Of a DNA stretch of 64,000 nt, positions 17,358-26,431 are shown piece after piece. The stretch comes from Aeromicrobium sp. Leaf245. Its GTDB lineage: Bacteria > Actinomycetota > Actinomycetes > Propionibacteriales > Nocardioidaceae. A model generated the notes under the pieces. It worked only from the letters and a program-made list of their open reading frames with translations, was not told the DNA's origin and did no database searches. The stretch covers positions 558,001-622,000 of the forward strand of contig NZ_OW824151.1 in assembly GCF_942548115.1 (NCBI RefSeq), written 5' to 3'. The stretch's first letter is position 1; each line of letters begins with the position of its first letter. Position numbers and translations under genes: made by a program.

Positions 17358-18583
17358 GCGATTGGACTGAGGTGCCGCTCGGCGAGCTCGTTGACATCTT
17401 CGATAGTCAGCGAGTACCCCTCTCAAGCGCGCAACGCGCCGGACGAAAGGGGCCTTATCCCTACTACGGGGCCCAGGGAGTCATTGACCACATTGACGAC
17501 TTCATTTTTGAGGGCCGATACATCCTCGTCCCAGAGGATGGAGAGAACCTGCGAAGCAGGAAGCTGCCAATCGCTTACTTCGCCGAGGGTCAGTTCTGGG
17601 TGAACAACCATGCGCACATCATCAAGGCTAAGCCGGGCAAGGCGGTCGACCGCTTCGTCCAAAGCGCGTTGCAAGCGACTCACATAGGCAGTTGGCTGAC
17701 GGGGGCTGCGCAGCCGAAACTCTCCCAAGCGCACCTGAAGCGGATTCCGCTCCTGGTGCCTAGTTTCGATGCGCAGCAAATGCTTGGTTCGGTGCTTGAC
17801 GCGTTTGACGATCTGATCGAGAACAATCGGCGGCGAGTGAAGGTGCTGGAAGAGATGGCGCGGGCCATCTACCGCGAGTGGTTCGTGGAGTTCCGCTACC
17901 CCGGCCACGAGGACGTCTCCTTCGTCGACTCCGCACTCGGCCCCGTCCCGGAGGGATGGGAGATCTCGGCGCTTGGCGCTACGGCGCGGTGGCTTTCGGG
18001 TGGCACGCCGAGTACGACAGTCGCCGCTTACTGGGATGGCGAGATTCCCTGGATTACCAGCGGCACCCTGACTTCGATGCTGCTCGATCGCTCGGACCGA
18101 ATGCTGACTGAGTTGGGGGCGGCCAACGGGACACGACTCGTTGAACGCGACGCGTTGCTGTTCGTCGTGCGTGGAATGAGCTTGGCGAAGGAGTTTCGAG
18201 TCGGCATCGCTGAGAGCCGCCTCGCCTTCGGTCAGGACGTAAAGGCCTTGATCGCTTCGCCAGGGGTAGAACCGCTGTTCCTCGCGTTCAGTGTCATCTC
18301 ACGTGCGGACGAGATTCAGCGCATGGTGGAGTTCGCGGGGCACGGAACAGGGAAGCTCTCAACTGATCGCTTGCAGGCGATTAAACTCGCGTTGCCACCA
18401 CAGCATCTGCAGGAAGCGTTCGGTCGCGCAATGCGCCCGCTTCGTGAGTCCATGTCGTCTCTCCGGCTCGGCGCTGATCGCCTCGCCGCGAGCCGTGACC
18501 TGCTCCTGCCGAAGCTGGTCACGGGCCAGATCGATGTGTCGATGCTCAATCTCGACGCACTCGTTGAGGGCGCGGTGGCGTGA
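17354..18583 (+). CDS. hsdS: Type I restriction-modification system, specificity subunit HsdS
   Basis: A 409-residue HsdS with two target-recognition domains. The first (about 1-150) begins WTEVPLGELVDIFDSQRVPL and includes PYPYYGAQGVIDHIDDFIFEGRY; a conserved helical spacer (ENNRRRVKVLEEMARAIYREWFVEF) ends about residue 185; the second TRD begins GPVPEGWEISALGATARWLSGGTPS; a second spacer follows (SSLRLGADRLAASRDLLLPKLVTGQID). The two TRDs set the two half-sites. Its base composition is visibly lower in GC than hsdM and hsdR, as usual for specificity genes exchanged by recombination. The recognition sequence cannot be predicted. It overlaps both neighbours. Confidence 0.95.
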   Translation: MSDWTEVPLGELVDIFDSQRVPLSSAQRAGRKGPYPYYGAQGVIDHIDDFIFEGRYILVPEDGENLRSRKLPIAYFAEGQFWVNNHAHIIKAKPGKAVDRFVQSALQATHIGSWLTGAAQPKLSQAHLKRIPLLVPSFDAQQMLGSVLDAFDDLIENNRRRVKVLEEMARAIYREWFVEFRYPGHEDVSFVDSALGPVPEGWEISALGATARWLSGGTPSTTVAAYWDGEIPWITSGTLTSMLLDRSDRMLTELGAANGTRLVERDALLFVVRGMSLAKEFRVGIAESRLAFGQDVKALIASPGVEPLFLAFSVISRADEIQRMVEFAGHGTGKLSTDRLQAIKLALPPQHLQEAFGRAMRPLRESMSSLRLGADRLAASRDLLLPKLVTGQIDVSMLNLDALVEGAVA

Positions 18584-21500
18584 TGTCGCCGACGGGTCCG
18601 GAGCTGCGCTACGTCGAGCGGCCGAGCATGGAGTTGCTGACGCAGCTCGGCTGGACTCCGGTTGACGCGTACGGCGAGATCCTCGGTCATCAGGGGACGC
18701 TCGGTCGGGACTCGCAGCACGACGTGGTGCTGATCCACCGGCTGCGGTCCGCGATGCGCGAGCTCAACCCGGCGGACGTCCCGGAAACGTCGGTCGATGA
18801 AGCGATCGAGATGCTCACCAAGGACCGCTCGGTCATGGACCGGGTGCGGGCCAACCGTGAGGTCTACGACCTGCTGCGTGACGGCTACCGCGCCGAGTGG
18901 ACCGACAGCGATGGGACGAAGCGGATCGAGACGCTGCGCTTCCTCGACCTCAAGGACGCGAGCAACAACGACCTACTGGCCGTGCAGCAGATGTGGGTCA
19001 AGGGCCACCTGCACAGCCGTCGCCTCGACGTCGCGTTGTTCGTCAACGGCGTGCCGCTGGTGCTGATGGAGTTCAAAGAACCGGGCGCTTCGCTGAAGTC
19101 TGCGTACGACGCCAACCTCACGGACTACCGCGACACGATCCCGCAGCTGTTCATCCCCAACTGCTTCGTGCTGCTGTCCAACGGCAGCGAAGCGAAGAGC
19201 GGTTCGACATACTCGCCGTGGGAGTTCTTCGGCGACTGGAACGTCATTGACGCCTCCGGCGCTCGTGGTGCCGTTGCGCTCGAGACCGCGCTGCGCGGTA
19301 CCTGCGACCCGGCCGTCCTGCTCGACCTGTTCGAGAACTTCGTCGCCTACCTCGAACGGCCCGGCGGACTGGTCAAGACCGTCGCCCGCTGCCACCAGTA
19401 CCTCGGCGTCAACGCCGCCATCGACAACCTGCACCGTGCCCGCGCCGAGCAGGACAAGCGGCTCGGCGTCTTCTGGCACACCCAGGGCTCGGGCAAGTCG
19501 CTGTCGATGCTGTGGTTCACCCAGAAGGTCCTGCGCCAGGTGCCGGGCAGCTGGACGTTCGTCATGGTCACCGACCGAACCGAGCTCGACACTCAGTTGC
19601 ACGGCGAGTTCGCCGACGCCGGCGTCATTCCACCCGAGGCCAAGGTGCACGCCGGCTCGATCGCGCACCTGCGGCAGCTTCTGGCTGCGGACCACAGGTA
19701 CGTGTTCACGCTGATCCAGAAGTTCCAGCCGTCCAAGGCCGCGGGGGAGCGGGAGATGCCGGTGCTGTCGGACCGCGCCGACGTCATCGTCATCACCGAC
19801 GAGGCGCACCGCAGCCAGTACGACACCCTCGCGCTCAACATGCGACGCGCCCTGCCCAACGCCTCGATGATGGGGTTCACCGGCACGCCACTGATAGCTG
19901 GCGAGGAACAGGCCACCCGGCAGCAGTTCGGCGAGTACGTCAGCATCTACAACTTCCGCGACGCCATCGAGGACGGCGCCACGGTGCCGTTGTACTACGA
20001 AAACCGAATCCCCGAGCTGCAACTGGTCAACGAGAACTTCTCCGACGAGCTCGACTCGCTCCTCGAGGCCGCCGAGCTCGACGAGGACGCCGAGGGCGCG
20101 TTGGCGCGCGCGTTCGGCACGCAGTACACGCTGCTGATGCGTCCTGAGCGGCTGCGCACCATCGCGTCGGACCTGGTGCGGCACTTCGTCGGTCGCGGTT
20201 TCTCCGGCAAGGCGATGTACGTCGGCCTCGACAAGGCCGCTGCGGTGCGGATGCACGACCTGGTCAAGGCCGCCTGGGCCGAGCACCTCGCCGAGCTGAG
20301 GCTCGAGCACGGCGCGCTGCCGGAGCTGGAGCGTCCGTGGCTGGCGTCGCGGATCGAGCTGATGGAGACCACCGACATGGCGGTCGTCGTCTCGCAGAGC
20401 CAGAACGAGCTGAAGTTCCTCGACGACCAGGGACTGGACATCCGCCCGCACCGGGAGCGGATGAACCGCGAGGACCTGGCCGAGAAGTTCAAGGACGCCG
20501 ACGACCCGCTGCGGATGGTGTTCGTTTGCGGCATGTGGATGACCGGCTTCGACGCTCCGAGCGTGTCGACGGTCTACTTGGATCGGCCGATGAAGAACCA
20601 CACGCTGATGCAGACCATTGCACGCGCCAACCGGGTCTTCCCCGAGAAGGACAACGGCCTGATCGTCGACTATGTCGGCGTCTTCAGGAACCTGGAGAAG
20701 GCGCTCGCGGTCTACGGGGCCGCCAGTACCACCGAGTCGCCCATCGAGATCATCGACGCCCTGGCCGGCGAGCTCGACGCCGCGGTCGACGACCTGATGA
20801 CGTTCTGTACGGCCGTGGGCGTCGACCTGGCGGCCGTGCGCGACGCCGAGGGGTTCGACCACATCGCCCGCCGCGACGAGGCCGTCGAGGCGCTGCTGGT
20901 CGACGAGGAGACCCGCAACGACTTCATCGTCAAGGCGCGGCAGATCCGCAAGCTGTTCAAGGCGCTGTTGCCCAACCCCCAGGCAGCCGCCCAGCAGCGG
21001 ACGGTTGCCGCGGTGCGCGTGCTGCACGAGCGCATCATCGAGGTCACCCGGCCGCCCGAGGCCGACATCACGGCAGTCTCCGACGCCGTCGACGCACTGC
21101 TCGACCGGTCGGTCGGAGCCGAGGAGTACGTCATCCGGGCGGCCGCGGAAGGCGCACACCCGGATCCACTGATCGACCTCTCACAGATCGACTTCGAGGG
21201 ACTCGCGGCCACGTTCGCAGGACGCGAACGCGCTGAGACCGACCGGCTCGCCCAGCTGCTGCGCCAGCAGGCGATCGGTGCCGCACAACGCAACCCCACG
21301 CGCTACGAGCTCGTCGAGCGCATCGAGCAGCTGATCGCCGACTACAACGCCGGCAGCCTCAACATCGACGAGTACCTCCGTCGCCTCATCGAGCTTTCCA
21401 AGACGTTGACCGCCGAAGAAGAGCGCGCAGTTCGCGAAGGCATGAGCGAGGAAGAGCTCGCGATCTTCGACCTGCTCACCCAACCGAACCCCGTTCTCAC

Positions 21501-21915
21501 CGACGAGGAACGCGACACGGTCAAGGCCAGCGCGAGAACGCTTCTCACTCACCTGCACGAGAAGCTCGTCCAGGACTGGCGCATCAAGGTCGCGGCCACC
21601 AACGAGGTGAACAGCACCATCCGTCGGATTCTCGACGCTGGTCTACCCCAGGACCCCTACACGCCCGAGATCTTCGGAGAGAAGGTCCAGCTCGTCTTCG
21701 ACCACGTGCTCACCGCCTACGGCGACGACGGCGAGAGCGCCTACAGCGGGACCGTCGACCACCAGTTCACGCAACCGGTCCCCATCGAGTACGACGGACC
21801 GGTGAACGTCGACAAGATCGCCGACGACGTCGTGGCGCGCATTCACGCCGACCCGGAGTTCGCTCGACACGTTGCCGAACAGCTTGGGCGCCTCCCAGAG
21901 CAGGACCCTATCTGA
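18583..21915 (+). CDS. hsdR: Type I restriction-modification system, endonuclease/translocase subunit HsdR
   Basis: A 1110-residue HsdR. An N-terminal PD-(D/E)xK nuclease domain has Asp in LDVALFVNGVP (about 149) and E-F-K in LMEFKEPG (about 164-166). The SF2 translocase follows with Walker A HTQGSGKS (about 299), the DEAH box ITDEAHRSQ (about 405), and motif VI QTIARANRVFPE (about 680). A C-terminal helical domain interacts with the methylase. The start ATG at 18583 overlaps the hsdS stop (TGATG); GTG at 18580 is an alternative. All catalytic motifs are intact, so the system looks functional. Confidence 0.96.
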   Translation: MSPTGPELRYVERPSMELLTQLGWTPVDAYGEILGHQGTLGRDSQHDVVLIHRLRSAMRELNPADVPETSVDEAIEMLTKDRSVMDRVRANREVYDLLRDGYRAEWTDSDGTKRIETLRFLDLKDASNNDLLAVQQMWVKGHLHSRRLDVALFVNGVPLVLMEFKEPGASLKSAYDANLTDYRDTIPQLFIPNCFVLLSNGSEAKSGSTYSPWEFFGDWNVIDASGARGAVALETALRGTCDPAVLLDLFENFVAYLERPGGLVKTVARCHQYLGVNAAIDNLHRARAEQDKRLGVFWHTQGSGKSLSMLWFTQKVLRQVPGSWTFVMVTDRTELDTQLHGEFADAGVIPPEAKVHAGSIAHLRQLLAADHRYVFTLIQKFQPSKAAGEREMPVLSDRADVIVITDEAHRSQYDTLALNMRRALPNASMMGFTGTPLIAGEEQATRQQFGEYVSIYNFRDAIEDGATVPLYYENRIPELQLVNENFSDELDSLLEAAELDEDAEGALARAFGTQYTLLMRPERLRTIASDLVRHFVGRGFSGKAMYVGLDKAAAVRMHDLVKAAWAEHLAELRLEHGALPELERPWLASRIELMETTDMAVVVSQSQNELKFLDDQGLDIRPHRERMNREDLAEKFKDADDPLRMVFVCGMWMTGFDAPSVSTVYLDRPMKNHTLMQTIARANRVFPEKDNGLIVDYVGVFRNLEKALAVYGAASTTESPIEIIDALAGELDAAVDDLMTFCTAVGVDLAAVRDAEGFDHIARRDEAVEALLVDEETRNDFIVKARQIRKLFKALLPNPQAAAQQRTVAAVRVLHERIIEVTRPPEADITAVSDAVDALLDRSVGAEEYVIRAAAEGAHPDPLIDLSQIDFEGLAATFAGRERAETDRLAQLLRQQAIGAAQRNPTRYELVERIEQLIADYNAGSLNIDEYLRRLIELSKTLTAEEERAVREGMSEEELAIFDLLTQPNPVLTDEERDTVKASARTLLTHLHEKLVQDWRIKVAATNEVNSTIRRILDAGLPQDPYTPEIFGEKVQLVFDHVLTAYGDDGESAYSGTVDHQFTQPVPIEYDGPVNVDKIADDVVARIHADPEFARHVAEQLGRLPEQDPI

Positions 21916-21949
21916 CCGAAATTGCCCGACGAAAGTGTTCTCGCGACGC

Positions 21950-22522
21950 CTAGCTGACCCACCTCTCGTAGACATCGGTGAGAGTGCGCGGGCCGGCTGG
22001 TGTGGTCGATCCCAACTCCTTGGAAGCCAGCACGGCGCAGGTCTGCATGGGGCTCACGGGATCTGCTGTGACGCCGACGATCACCGGTTGGTTCTGGAAC
22101 ATGTAGCCCTTCATGCGCTCGTTGCCAGGCGCCCAGTGGCCCGCTGTGGACCGGATGACCGTTTCGCCGAGGTAGCGCGCGGCACCGTCGATCAGCCAGA
22201 GGCTTTCTGACGAGAACCGTGCGTACCCGGCACCGCTGGGGTGGTGGAACCACGAGGGAAGCTCCTGCGCAGGCTCGATCTCGTCTGTCCCAATTCGTGG
22301 CCCAGGTTGGCCGCGGCTCGGTGGTGCGTAGCCGACTCGCCACGAGAGACGCGTGACCGTCGACGCCCACGCTTCTCTCAGTGAGGCCGGCTCGAAGGTC
22401 AGAAGTACCTCCACGGAGCTAGCGAACCTCTCGAGGGCCGGCTCCATGTCGTCGAGGAACTCGACGAGGTAGTCGGCCGCTTCGGGCTTGGTCATCGAGA
22501 CGAAGTTCGTGTACTCGGACAT
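21950..22522 (-). CDS. Putative immunity protein for the adjacent nuclease-fold toxin
   Basis: A 190-residue, mildly acidic protein that I do not recognise as a named family. It has an N-terminal helical region (TKPEAADYLVEFLDDMEPALERF), a Trp-rich middle (SLREAWASTVTRLSWRVGY), and the block ESLWLIDGAARYLGETVIRST followed by NQPVIVG, a layout common among immunity proteins of polymorphic toxins. An AGGAGG lies 7 nt before its ATG, and the start is only 10 nt after the toxin stop codon, the standard toxin-immunity order. Neutralisation of the toxin is inferred from position. No signal peptide, so it would act in the cytoplasm. Confidence 0.55.
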   Translation of the reverse strand: MSEYTNFVSMTKPEAADYLVEFLDDMEPALERFASSVEVLLTFEPASLREAWASTVTRLSWRVGYAPPSRGQPGPRIGTDEIEPAQELPSWFHHPSGAGYARFSSESLWLIDGAARYLGETVIRSTAGHWAPGNERMKGYMFQNQPVIVGVTADPVSPMQTCAVLASKELGSTTPAGPRTLTDVYERWVS

Positions 22523-22532
22523 CGTGCTCCTC

Positions 22533-24074
22533 CTAGGCGAGGAGGTGGATCGTGTAGGGGATGTTGAGCTCGTCGAGTCGGTCGAGCAGTCGCTTGGATG
22601 AACCGAGGGTGTTCGATGCCGAGCTGGCGAAGAAGTGCCAGTGGGCGCCTTCGATCGCGCCGGTCTCGATGAGGTAGGCGTCACTTCTGAGCTGCTTCTC
22701 CACGGATGCGGTCAGAGAGACCTTGCCGACCTTGGACTCGTGAGCGATGCCGTCGGCGACGACGTCGAACCTTCGGCGAACAGAGTTGCAGACCACCTCG
22801 CAGCCCCTCGTGGAGGCGGAGACCTGCGTGTCCGCGCCCTTCGCATTGACTCCATAGAGCGATGCGAGGAATCGTTCGCCCGCGGATCCGGTGGAGAAGA
22901 ACTTCCCGAGCCCACCGTCGATGTGGCCGGGTCGTTCGCGAGCTTCGGCCACCCGGCGGAGGTTGGTCTTGCCTCTGGTCAGCTGCAGCAGAGCCTTGTT
23001 GCTCGCGCCTGCGCTCTTGAGGTCCTCCCAGCTCTGACCCCACATCGCCCTCGCGGCCTTGAGCTTGATGTCTGCTGGAACCTTGGCCGCCGTGGCGACG
23101 ATGGCGGCTGCCGCTGGTGTCAGCTCGGGGTTGCGGGAGACGAACTTTGCGGCCTTGCCGGGGAGAGCGACGAGATCTCCGCCGGGTACGGCGCCGACCG
23201 CGCTGAAGCCCGAACCGACCCAGTCCGCGCGGATCGCGGAGCCGACCACGTCGCGAAGATCGAACACCGCGCCAACCGCCGAGCCGATGACGGGGATGGA
23301 GCTGGCACCGCCGGACGTCAGGTTCCCCGCCAGCCAGGCGAGTGAGTCCTCCCGCCACAGGTCCCCTGTGATGGAACCCTTCGCGAAGTCGAAGGCGTAG
23401 GACAACTTGCCGACCTTGACGTCGACTACGAGGGGGTCGAGACCCCGTTCTTCCCGGTTGGCGTCCTCGAAGCCGTCGTCGAACCCATCGCCGTCGGTGT
23501 CGACCACGTCTGGTGCCGTGCCGATGGCCTCGACTTCTCGGCCGTCGGGGATGCCGTCGCCGTCGGTATCGCGCTCGTAGGGGTCGATGCTTAGGTCCGC
23601 TTCGTCGGCGTCGCTGAGTCCGTCGCCGTCGGAGTCGATCGAGGTCGGGTCGGAGAACCCGAGGTAGACGGCCTTCTCTGCACGTTGTCCGGCGACGAGC
23701 TCGCCGGCTTCTTCGCCGTCGCTGAGTCCATCGCCGTCGGTGTCGGCGACCTCAGGATCGGTTCGGAAGGTGCCGCTGCGGGTGATCCAGGTGGCTGCTT
23801 CAACCTCGTTCGACAGGCCGTCCCTGTCGGAGTCGAGCGGTGCAGTCGGTGATGGGGCCGGGCTGCTCGAGCGCCCCGGTGGGCCGTCGTTCAGTTCGAT
23901 GACCGTGTAGCTGCACGCGACGACGATGGCCAGGAGAGCCGCAAGCATCCAGAACCGGCGCCGGGGCTTGCGCCTCAGTTCGGTTGCGGGGTCGTCTGCG
24001 ACCGCATCGCTGGAGTTCGGTTCTCCACGATGGGGCGGCCCCCCGCGTTCACTCACTTGCTGACTATGTCGCAT
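22533..24074 (-). CDS. Membrane-anchored polymorphic toxin: thrombospondin type 3 repeats plus restriction-endonuclease-fold C-terminus
   Basis: A 513-residue protein with several modules. A basic N-terminus leads into one transmembrane helix (FWMLAALLAIVVACSYTVI, 41-59), then five calcium-binding DxDxDGxxD repeats (about 81-205, for example DTDGDGLSDG at 111). A hydrophobic/glycine-rich stretch follows (about 255-310, ASSIPVIGSAVGAVFDLRDVV), as found before toxin domains. The C-terminal ~110 residues carry GERFLASLYG (399), RRRFDVVADG (Asp 437) and HESKVG (Glu 446, Lys 448), the D...ExK pattern of restriction-endonuclease-fold toxins, then a Gln-Leu helix and WHFFASS. The TM topology places repeats and toxin outside the membrane. 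The start ATG at 24074 is uncertain. An immunity candidate follows 10 nt downstream. Confidence 0.72.
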   Translation of the reverse strand: MRHSQQVSERGGPPHRGEPNSSDAVADDPATELRRKPRRRFWMLAALLAIVVACSYTVIELNDGPPGRSSSPAPSPTAPLDSDRDGLSNEVEAATWITRSGTFRTDPEVADTDGDGLSDGEEAGELVAGQRAEKAVYLGFSDPTSIDSDGDGLSDADEADLSIDPYERDTDGDGIPDGREVEAIGTAPDVVDTDGDGFDDGFEDANREERGLDPLVVDVKVGKLSYAFDFAKGSITGDLWREDSLAWLAGNLTSGGASSIPVIGSAVGAVFDLRDVVGSAIRADWVGSGFSAVGAVPGGDLVALPGKAAKFVSRNPELTPAAAAIVATAAKVPADIKLKAARAMWGQSWEDLKSAGASNKALLQLTRGKTNLRRVAEARERPGHIDGGLGKFFSTGSAGERFLASLYGVNAKGADTQVSASTRGCEVVCNSVRRRFDVVADGIAHESKVGKVSLTASVEKQLRSDAYLIETGAIEGAHWHFFASSASNTLGSSKRLLDRLDELNIPYTIHLLA

Positions 24075-24137
24075 CTCGACGCGGCGGGTGGTCGCATCGG
24101 TCGGATGCGTTGGCCTCGTGGACCGCCGCCTCGTACG

Positions 24138-24175
24138 ACAGTGTGCTCCCACCCGACGGGGTGGGAGCGCACTGT
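24138..24175 (-). terminator. Terminator hairpin between two minus-strand island genes
   Basis: Stem of 17 nt with one mismatch (24138-24154 and 24159-24175, core GCTCCCACCC/GGGTGGGAGC) and a 4-nt loop. It follows the stop of the 24185-24625 gene and separates it from the toxin gene, which must have its own promoter. Confidence 0.7.
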
Positions 24176-24184
24176 GCTGCTGGA

Positions 24185-24625
24185 TCAGGCGGCCGCTCTG
24201 TTGGCATAACTGATGAGGCGACGCTTGCCCTCCCAGTAGCGGTAGGTCGTCTCGGCACCGGACCCGTCGAGCGGTGTGGTGATGACGGTGAGCCTCAGCC
24301 CGAACAGGTGCTTGGTGAGGTCGCGCCACTCGTCGGCGCAGTCGTCCGGTGCCTCCAGAACGAGCGAGGGTGTGTTGTCGTCACCCAGGACCGGCGACCT
24401 CCACAGCCGGACGAGAACCTTGGTGTGGCCGGGCGCGAGAACTCGCAACATCTTCCCGGCCTCGCCGATCTCCCTCTCGCAGTGCACGGCGCGTGCCGTT
24501 TCAGCCACGGCAGCCAGGTCCATGGTCGACGCGATGGCCGCGTGCCACCTGAAGTGGCTCACGAAGGCGAGGACGCGGGACCCGGAGTGGTCCGGGTAGA
24601 CGAAGAGGATGTGTCGGTTGGTCAT
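24185..24625 (-). CDS. Island protein of unknown function
   Basis: A 146-residue protein with no domain that I recognise. It is soluble with alternating strand and helix: ILFVYPDHSGSRVLAFVSHF at the N-terminus, a central helix with AAVAETARAVHCEREI, and a C-terminal pattern TTYRYWEGKRRLISYANRAAA. A good Shine-Dalgarno sequence (AAAGGGA, 7 nt) precedes the ATG and a terminator follows, so the gene is likely real and monocistronic. It lies in the island upstream of the toxin gene and divergent from another small unknown gene. No role can be proposed. Confidence 0.6.
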   Translation of the reverse strand: MTNRHILFVYPDHSGSRVLAFVSHFRWHAAIASTMDLAAVAETARAVHCEREIGEAGKMLRVLAPGHTKVLVRLWRSPVLGDDNTPSLVLEAPDDCADEWRDLTKHLFGLRLTVITTPLDGSGAETTYRYWEGKRRLISYANRAAA

Positions 24626-24855
24626 GGGGTGTCCCTTTCGGTTGTGCCGCTACACACCGGCCGGGTTGGCCGGCACGTCATCGCGGCTTTCGTTCCCTGA
24701 CCGTTGGCCGACGACCCGCGGGCGCCAATCGCGCACGGGCGATGTTGTGGACCAAGAAGTCGCTCCCACGGTGCGTGCACGAGTGCTCCGGCACTCCGCG
24801 CACGGTCCGGGACATCCAGGTCCGGGACAGCGCCTCACGCCCCTGGAGGGCACAG

Positions 24856-25212
24856 ATGATCACAAACAAGGAGAGTCGGGACGGCCTCGCCGGGGTCGTC
24901 AGGTTGAGCGACGCGAAGGCCCGCCGACGCAGGGACACCCTGCTGATGACGCGGCGCAGCATCGCCATCGCGACGGCCGAGCACCGGTCGCACGCACTCG
25001 AGGACGCCGCAGCGCTGTGGGCATTGCAGCTCCAGCTCGAGCAGACGATCCAGGACGAGTTCCCGGTCGTCTACGAGCAGCAGTTCGCCCTCTGGGCGCT
25101 GGAGGAGTGCTCCTACGAGCACCCTGTGGGCATGCTGACGTTCGGCTGCAGCCTCTGCGAGGCCATCGCGGCCGAGGCGCAGATCAACCTGGAGCCGCCG
25201 TACGCGGCCTGA
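24856..25212 (+). CDS. Small helical island protein of unknown function
   Basis: A 118-residue, mostly helical protein. The N-terminal third is basic (DAKARRRRDTLLMTRRS), the middle contains a Gln/Glu-rich amphipathic helix (ALWALQLQLEQTIQDEF), and two cysteines (ECSYE, GCSLCEA) lie near the C-terminus. The ATG at 24856 is chosen because GGAGGG stands 5 nt upstream; an in-frame extension to 24742 is less likely. A strong convergent terminator follows at 25225-25256. The 230-bp region upstream of it, shared with the divergent gene at 24625, contains no other gene. I do not recognise the family. Confidence 0.55.
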   Translation: MITNKESRDGLAGVVRLSDAKARRRRDTLLMTRRSIAIATAEHRSHALEDAAALWALQLQLEQTIQDEFPVVYEQQFALWALEECSYEHPVGMLTFGCSLCEAIAAEAQINLEPPYAA

Positions 25213-25224
25213 GACACGTAATCG

Positions 25225-25256
25225 CGGGTGGGGTGAGCAGAAGCTCACCCCACCCG
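25225..25256. terminator. Bidirectional terminator hairpin
   Basis: Perfect 14-bp stem CGGGTGGGGTGAGC / GCTCACCCCACCCG with loop AGAA, followed on the plus strand by TTCTGTTC. It separates two convergent island genes. Confidence 0.82.
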
Positions 25257-25285
25257 TTCTGTTCGTGAGCCGTCGAACTCAGTCG

Positions 25286-26314
25286 TCAGACGTCGTGGCG
25301 CCCGGTCTCGCTCTCCTCGACCAGCTCAGCCTCAAGGACTTCCAGGACATCAACAGTGTTGCTGTCGTCGACGGGCGCAGCCGCACCGTGGGGTGCGGGG
25401 GCTTTCATCCATTCCGTTGGATCGATCCCGTAGGTCTCGCTCAGAGCCCGGAGACGATAGACGGCCTGCGCTCGGCGGAAGGTGGCTTCGGTGATCTGGG
25501 CGCTCAGCGAAGCGTTGATGGCCACGCCTACGACCGGGATGGTCTGCGCGAGCTTGCGGTGGGTGAGCCGCAGACCGAGCTGGCGGTAGACCTTGTCGGT
25601 GACCTTCACCAGAACGTGCGACTGGAGCTCCTTCCACGTGGCTCGACGCATCATGCGCTGGGAGAGACGCGAGAGGCTGGCGAGGGCTTGTGTCTTGGCT
25701 CCCACGGTGCCGGCCAGCCCGACCGAGAGGACGCCCATGGCGAAGAGCTCTTCCTCAGGGATACGCGGGTCGTAGCCGTACCGACTGGCGATCACTCCGA
25801 CCGTTCGGCCCATCATGGCGAGCGAGGACACGGCGTCGGCGGCCACGGCCGCGATCACGACGCCTCCCGCGACGCCTCCGCTCACGGTCGTGGCGACTTC
25901 GGCGCCGGTCACCGCGATCGCGGTGGCACCACCTTGGCCGGCCGACGCGAGGGTGTAGCCGGCCTTCGCCGGCACCATCTGGTCTCGGGTCCTCAGCGGC
26001 AGACCTTGGACGTCTTCGAGGCTCCGGACCTCCGGGTGCCGCTTCGCGTACTTGGCCACCGTTCTCGTTGCACTGGCACTCTGCAGCGCCGGCAGGAAGG
26101 TCACGTTGAGCGTTCCGTGGAACACGGCGTCGACCGTCTCCTTGACTCCATCTGCTCCAGGAAGCTCGCTCGCCTTGCGGCTTACGAGCGCAGTCGTGGC
26201 CGCAGTGCGTCCCCTGATGGCGGCAGGAATGATCTGACGCGGCGGAGCATGCAGGATCTTCATGGACTCCCGCCAAGCCGCCTGGTCGTACGAGGTCATC
26301 TGTCCGATGTCCAC
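25286..26314 (-). CDS. EcsC family protein
   Basis: A 342-residue protein of the EcsC family. It contains a glycine/alanine-rich hydrophobic region typical of the family (GATAIAVTGAEVATTVSGGVAGGVVIAAVAADAVSSLAMMGRTVGVIASRYGYDPR), followed by the family-typical PEEELFAMGVLSVGLAG and a C-terminal VGVAINASLSAQ helix. The Bacillus EcsC protein is encoded with an ABC transporter, but stand-alone EcsC genes often sit in toxin or phage-defence neighbourhoods, where a membrane-associated effector role has been suggested. GTG at 26314 has GGGGG 5 nt upstream; ATG at 26299 is possible. It is divergent from the GmrSD-like nuclease gene with 117 bp between starts. Confidence 0.75.
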   Translation of the reverse strand: MDIGQMTSYDQAAWRESMKILHAPPRQIIPAAIRGRTAATTALVSRKASELPGADGVKETVDAVFHGTLNVTFLPALQSASATRTVAKYAKRHPEVRSLEDVQGLPLRTRDQMVPAKAGYTLASAGQGGATAIAVTGAEVATTVSGGVAGGVVIAAVAADAVSSLAMMGRTVGVIASRYGYDPRIPEEELFAMGVLSVGLAGTVGAKTQALASLSRLSQRMMRRATWKELQSHVLVKVTDKVYRQLGLRLTHRKLAQTIPVVGVAINASLSAQITEATFRRAQAVYRLRALSETYGIDPTEWMKAPAPHGAAAPVDDSNTVDVLEVLEAELVEESETGRHDV

Positions 26315-26431
26315 CCTGCCCCCTTCGTCCCGAGTCCGGCTCCCGCCGATGGTCCCACGGGCCAGGTCCGCAGCGAGGTTCGAGCGCTCTCATCGTCCGA
26401 CGGTGTCCTAGTGGCAAGGCAGGATGGCGTC

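Noticed and set aside
25265..26431. N-terminal extension of the GmrSD-like frame upstream to 25265
   Set aside because: This stretch is antisense to the EcsC gene and reads as low-complexity Arg/His/Gly sequence; the DUF262 domain begins right after ATG 26432.
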